A stretch of 64,000 bases of DNA, from assembly GCA_937868765.1 (NCBI GenBank), contig CALMNL010000003.1, positions 310,001-374,000 on the forward strand. Reading direction: 5' to 3'. Position 1 is the first letter of the stretch. Each line of letters starts with the position of its first letter. Shown one piece after another: positions 61,119 to 64,000 of this stretch. The notes beneath the pieces were generated by a model that saw nothing but the letters and a program-made list of their open reading frames with translations, ran no database searches and was not told where the DNA came from. The stretch comes from an uncultured Desulfatitalea sp. GTDB lineage: Bacteria; Desulfobacterota; Desulfobacteria; Desulfobacterales; Desulfosarcinaceae. The position numbers and the translations under genes are program-made.

Positions 61119-62207
61119 ATGAGTTTTACGGAAGCCATCTTTAAGGTGATCGATGTCCAAGGCTGCCCTTATTACCGGAAGGGTGATGAGTTTAGAATTT
61201 CCGGTAATGCGCTCCTGCTCGAGCATAACCGCGGCAGCAAGTTCATTTCCACCGTAATCATCGACCTGCCGCACAAAAGAAACGAGTGCCGAACGCTGAT
61301 TTCGCAATTGAACAAGATTCTGGTTGAACATGAGAGGGTGGACCGAATTCCCGAGGCGGTAATCTCATGTGGCGAGTGTCACAGCGAAATCCGGTTGGAA
61401 CATAAGAAAGGATCGTCCGTTGCACTGATCGAAGATATCAAACAGCATAGCGTGGACGTTCACACCATAGCCAGTTTACTTAGTAATTTTTCGATTTTCA
61501 AAACTCTCGATGAGGCGAGCCTGAGAGATTTCGTATCACTATTGCGGTTGAAGAAATTTTCTCCAGACGAGACAATCCTCTGCAAGGGGGAACCTGGTAA
61601 GAATCTTTATATTATTCTATCTGGAATGGTGAACGTTGTTGATGATGATGGTATCAGCATCACAAAGCTTCGCAACGGAGAGGTTTTTGGGGAGATGAGC
61701 CTTATCAGCGGCGATCCTGTCGGAGCCACGATCAAAGTGGTTGAGCCGACCACAGTGCTATACATTCGGGGCCAAGATTTCCTGAAGGTGCTCAACCGCT
61801 TTCCATCTCTGCAGATGTATTTCGCCCGACTGCTATCCCGGCGCCTGGCCAGATCCAATGTCATGATATCTAAGGAATTTTCTTCCGGAATGACGGGAAC
61901 ATTGTCCCAGATGCCGCCTGTGGAGCTTTTTCAGACGCTTAATTACAACCAAAAGACCGGTGTATTGAAACTCAATCTATCCAAGGGGCCCGCCAGTTTC
62001 TTTTTCCGCAACGGCGCAATCGTTCAAGCCAAGTATGGCCGCAAAAACGGCAAGTCCGCCTTCTTTTCAGTGTTAGGGGAAAAGAAGGGGCGCTTTCAAT
62101 TCGCTCCGGGTCTGACTGAAAAAGAGATGAATCTGCCCGAGCTGGGAATGTTTATGGAACTTCTGATGGAAGGATTGCGTAAACTGGATGAGGAGGTAGA
62201 AGCATAA
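61119..62207 (+). CDS. Cyclic-nucleotide-binding-fold / DUF4388 (PATAN) protein
   Basis: 362 residues. N-terminal about 110 residues carry FKVIDVQGCPYYRKGDEFRI and ISCGECHSEIRLEH, weakly like small Cys-containing TIGR04076-type proteins. The middle is a cNMP-binding barrel (LSNFSIFKTLDEASLRDF, ILCKGEPGKNLYIILSGMVNVV, NGEVFGEMSLISGDPVGATIKV); the phosphate-contact Arg expected before AT is not there. The end is DUF4388 (MTGTLSQMPPVELFQTLNYNQKTGVLKLN, FFFRNGAIVQAKYGRKNGKSAFFSVLGEKKGRFQF). There is no effector HTH, so it acts by protein contact, probably in signalling. Confidence 0.85.
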   Translation: MSFTEAIFKVIDVQGCPYYRKGDEFRISGNALLLEHNRGSKFISTVIIDLPHKRNECRTLISQLNKILVEHERVDRIPEAVISCGECHSEIRLEHKKGSSVALIEDIKQHSVDVHTIASLLSNFSIFKTLDEASLRDFVSLLRLKKFSPDETILCKGEPGKNLYIILSGMVNVVDDDGISITKLRNGEVFGEMSLISGDPVGATIKVVEPTTVLYIRGQDFLKVLNRFPSLQMYFARLLSRRLARSNVMISKEFSSGMTGTLSQMPPVELFQTLNYNQKTGVLKLNLSKGPASFFFRNGAIVQAKYGRKNGKSAFFSVLGEKKGRFQFAPGLTEKEMNLPELGMFMELLMEGLRKLDEEVEA

Positions 62208-62309
62208 TTCGGTAGGCGGTTCTTGTCCGCCCCCTACACGACCAGAGGCAACACATGCCTCGTTCCTCTCCAAACCCCCGTATTTTCAGCTAAGCCTATT
62301 TTTTTTAAC

Positions 62310-62339
62310 TTGACTTTAACACCGGCCTTGGGCTTATAT
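62310..62339 (+). promoter_or_regulatory. Possible promoter before the hypothetical/CheB-like pair
   Basis: TTGACT (62310-62315) and TTATAT (62334-62339) with an 18-bp spacer lie in the 386-bp gap after the DUF4388 gene. The rest of the gap (62208-62593) shows no supported gene. Confidence 0.4.
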
Positions 62340-62593
62340 GCCATTAGTTTTTTTGAAAAAACAGCTGATATCGACCGGTCGCGAGGTCATTCGGTCAAGT
62401 GGCGACAGGGGCAGGCTTTTGTTTATGAGGCCGCACTGCCCACCTGGGGCATACCAACTGCCAAAACATAGCGGCGCCGAAACCGTCACGGGTTTGATGA
62501 TGGCCCTTGTGGCGGAAGTGATATTTGGGCTGCGGTTGAGCTGAAGTCAAAATAATTCCGGTAACATTGGACCGGCGGTTGGGAGGAGAGACG

Positions 62594-62977
62594 ATGGAAT
62601 CCTTCATCGCAAATCCACCCATGGTACGATTTGTGCGAAAAGAAATAATGTGTGCCAATCCAAATCACCCAAGAATCCGCTTGAATGCCGATAGTTCCCC
62701 TCAGGCAGGGCTGTATAGGCCTCCACGCAACAAAATTCCTCTGCCGCTTTTGCCATCCGCCATCATTTTTTCTTTTGAGCTCTTGAATACGCTCCCTGAG
62801 CGATGCGAAAGGGGCAACGTCGATCCGACCTTCATCGGTTGGACCGTGCCAAAATTAAAGCTGATTTCCCAATTTGCCGATATGGGAAAAGACAGGGCGC
62901 AGTCCGTTTCCCAAGAATATTTTTGCCAATCGCCCAAGCATTTGAAATTTGTGGCACGGCGGGGACATGCAAGATGA
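62594..62977 (+). CDS. Hypothetical protein coupled to CheB-like gene
   Basis: 127 residues starting MESFIANPPMVRFVRKEIMC. A GGGAGGAGAG site stands 5-8 bases before the ATG, and its TGA overlaps the next gene's ATG (ATGA), both signs of real translation. The residue order (PPRNKIPLPLLPSAIIFSFELLNTL, VDPTFIGWTVPKLKLISQFADMGKDRAQ) shows no motif that I know, and Pro/Arg content is high. It is not CheD, the usual partner at this position. The possibility remains that it is a leader ORF for coupling only. Confidence 0.5.
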   Translation: MESFIANPPMVRFVRKEIMCANPNHPRIRLNADSSPQAGLYRPPRNKIPLPLLPSAIIFSFELLNTLPERCERGNVDPTFIGWTVPKLKLISQFADMGKDRAQSVSQEYFCQSPKHLKFVARRGHAR

Positions 62978-64000
62978 TTTTATTTTGTGAAGAGTGCGGC
63001 ACTCGGCACGATATTGACGATGCTCAGATAGGCGGCGACGTCTTTAAATTTTTATGCACCGTCTGCCATGAAACCTTGATCCTTTCTCTGGCCAATAAAA
63101 GACAGAGCAAGATGGTACAGGCCGCAATGGCCCAGCCGGAGTTGGCCTCCACACAGATCGCCAGGGAGGCCAAGGAGGATATCTTAAAAATCCTGGTGGT
63201 CGACGATTCAAAGCTCATCCGCAGGGTGCTGCGCGATATCATCGAGTCCGATGGGCGCAAAAAGGTGATTGGCGAAGCCGAGAACGGGAAGGCGGCCCTT
63301 GATTTTCTGGTATCCGAGCAACCTGACGTGATTACGCTCGATATCAATATGCCGGTAATGGATGGTTTGACGACGCTGAAACATATCATGATCAGTCGCC
63401 CCGTCCCGACTGTCATGATCAGTGCCCTGACCAAAGAGGGATCTCTGGAAACCTTTGACTCCCTGAAGTATGGGGCCATCGATTTTTTGCCAAAGCCATC
63501 CCAGGTCAAAGGAGCCGACCTGAACTCCCAAAAAGAGGAGATCCTCAGAAAAATAGAACTGGCTGCCGGCATTCAGATTGAATCAATACGCTATTTGCGC
63601 AGGCCTTCCACCGAAAAGGAACCTGGGAAAAACGACGCCATTCCCTGCTTGTGCCTGGTCGCCATGGGGGTGGCCGAGGGCGGATATGGCGCATTGTTGA
63701 ACGTCGTTCCACGGCTTAAGGAGGACCTGCCGGCGGCATATATAGCTGTGATGCATCAGGCGCCTCATCATATCGACGGATTTGCGCGTTATTTAGACCA
63801 ATGTAGCCGTTTGTCGGTATATCGGGCCGCAGACGGAATGGTTTTGAAAGGTGGCCGGTGCTATTTGGCCGCTGCCTCGGAACATGTCTGCCTTGTCCAG
63901 GATGGTGAGCAGACCATCTTGAAGGTAAATGCCTCCCCTTTCCCAACCCCAATGGGGGCCATCGACATGTTGATGGACTCTGTGTCCCATACGATGAAGA
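62974..64000 (+). CDS. CheB-like protein: zinc ribbon, receiver, methylesterase-like domain without catalytic Ser (partial)
   Basis: 342 residues before the right edge. Residues 1-30 form a zinc ribbon (FCEECGTRHD...LCTVCHET). A linker leads to a receiver (ILVVDDSKLIRRVLRDII; Asp123 in ITLDINMPVMDG; MISALTKEGS; Lys in FLPKPSQ). The CheB C domain reads LCLVAMGVAEGGYGALLNVVPRL...YIAVMHQAPHHIDGFARYLDQCS. The catalytic GASTGG is GVAEGG, so nucleophile Ser is Ala234, while His261 remains; the third residue is outside the window. It is probably a non-hydrolytic receiver-controlled scaffold or regulator rather than a chemoreceptor demethylase. Confidence 0.88.
   Translation, partial: MILFCEECGTRHDIDDAQIGGDVFKFLCTVCHETLILSLANKRQSKMVQAAMAQPELASTQIAREAKEDILKILVVDDSKLIRRVLRDIIESDGRKKVIGEAENGKAALDFLVSEQPDVITLDINMPVMDGLTTLKHIMISRPVPTVMISALTKEGSLETFDSLKYGAIDFLPKPSQVKGADLNSQKEEILRKIELAAGIQIESIRYLRRPSTEKEPGKNDAIPCLCLVAMGVAEGGYGALLNVVPRLKEDLPAAYIAVMHQAPHHIDGFARYLDQCSRLSVYRAADGMVLKGGRCYLAAASEHVCLVQDGEQTILKVNASPFPTPMGAIDMLMDSVSHTMK

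Noticed and set aside
60698-61138. Minus-strand ORF of 146 codons across the response-regulator/DUF4388 gap
   Set aside because: No ribosome site, irregular composition, and it overlaps both the sigma-54/hairpin region and the start of the DUF4388 gene; a nearby frame (60655-60867) shows an equally accidental receiver-like ending.

Overview
The window is a GC-rich stretch of a bacterial chromosome, most likely from an anaerobic deltaproteobacterium (Desulfobacterota, Desulfosarcina/Desulfobacteraceae-like). This assignment is an inference from gene content and order: a DUF4416-YicC-RemA-Gmk run, a split ATP synthase with AtpZ/AtpI/AtpB/AtpE only, a long HflX, a pyrophosphate-dependent phosphofructokinase, a free-standing PyrK, and many sigma-54 activators.

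Layout. 0-9.5 kb: the end of a UDP-glucuronate decarboxylase, then a plus-strand run (Trm112-like, DUF4416, yicC, remA, gmk, rlmB, icd, comF, pgeF, pyrK) and the Fo genes of ATP synthase, closed by a strong terminator. 9.5-14.4 kb: uvrA on the minus strand, an AT-rich intergenic region that looks like a replication origin, and a divergent dnaA. 14.4-20 kb: a minus-strand operon rpsF-rpsR-rplI-dnaB-hflX-suhB plus a small Cys-rich ORF, with a clear promoter and a candidate S6:S18 leader, next to tRNA-Lys. 20-30.5 kb: a KptA-like protein, hemL, a lipoprotein, an M23 peptidase, a GAF/sigma-54 activator, mpl, birA, tRNA-Lys and tRNA-Glu, ihfA and small proteins.

30.8-36.25 kb is an accessory island. 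It is bounded by an intact tRNA-Thr(CGU) and a 39-bp exact repeat of that tRNA's 5' half. All of its clear genes are small, on the minus strand and unrelated (SDR, DUF5714, DinB-like, RpiB, hotdog thioesterase, a 103-aa orphan, SdpI-like), and base composition changes from gene to gene. At least one intergenic gap holds an attC-like imperfect hairpin, so the island resembles a cassette array without its integrase.

36.3-54.8 kb returns to core genes: mfd, two SurA-type chaperone/PPIase genes, rodZ, recO, a GHMP kinase, glyQS, a divergent NAD-dependent DNA ligase, acyP, and ftsY-smc on the minus strand. 55.2-64 kb holds PPi-PFK and then a signalling cluster: a PAS/histidine kinase/receiver hybrid, a sigma-54 response regulator, a cNMP-binding/DUF4388 protein, and a CheB-like protein that lacks the catalytic serine and runs off the window. 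Between the response regulator and the DUF4388 gene lie two similar palindromes, a sigma-54 -24/-12 element and a 15-bp stem before a T tract. This could be an activator-controlled small-RNA locus and is the most intriguing regulatory feature here.
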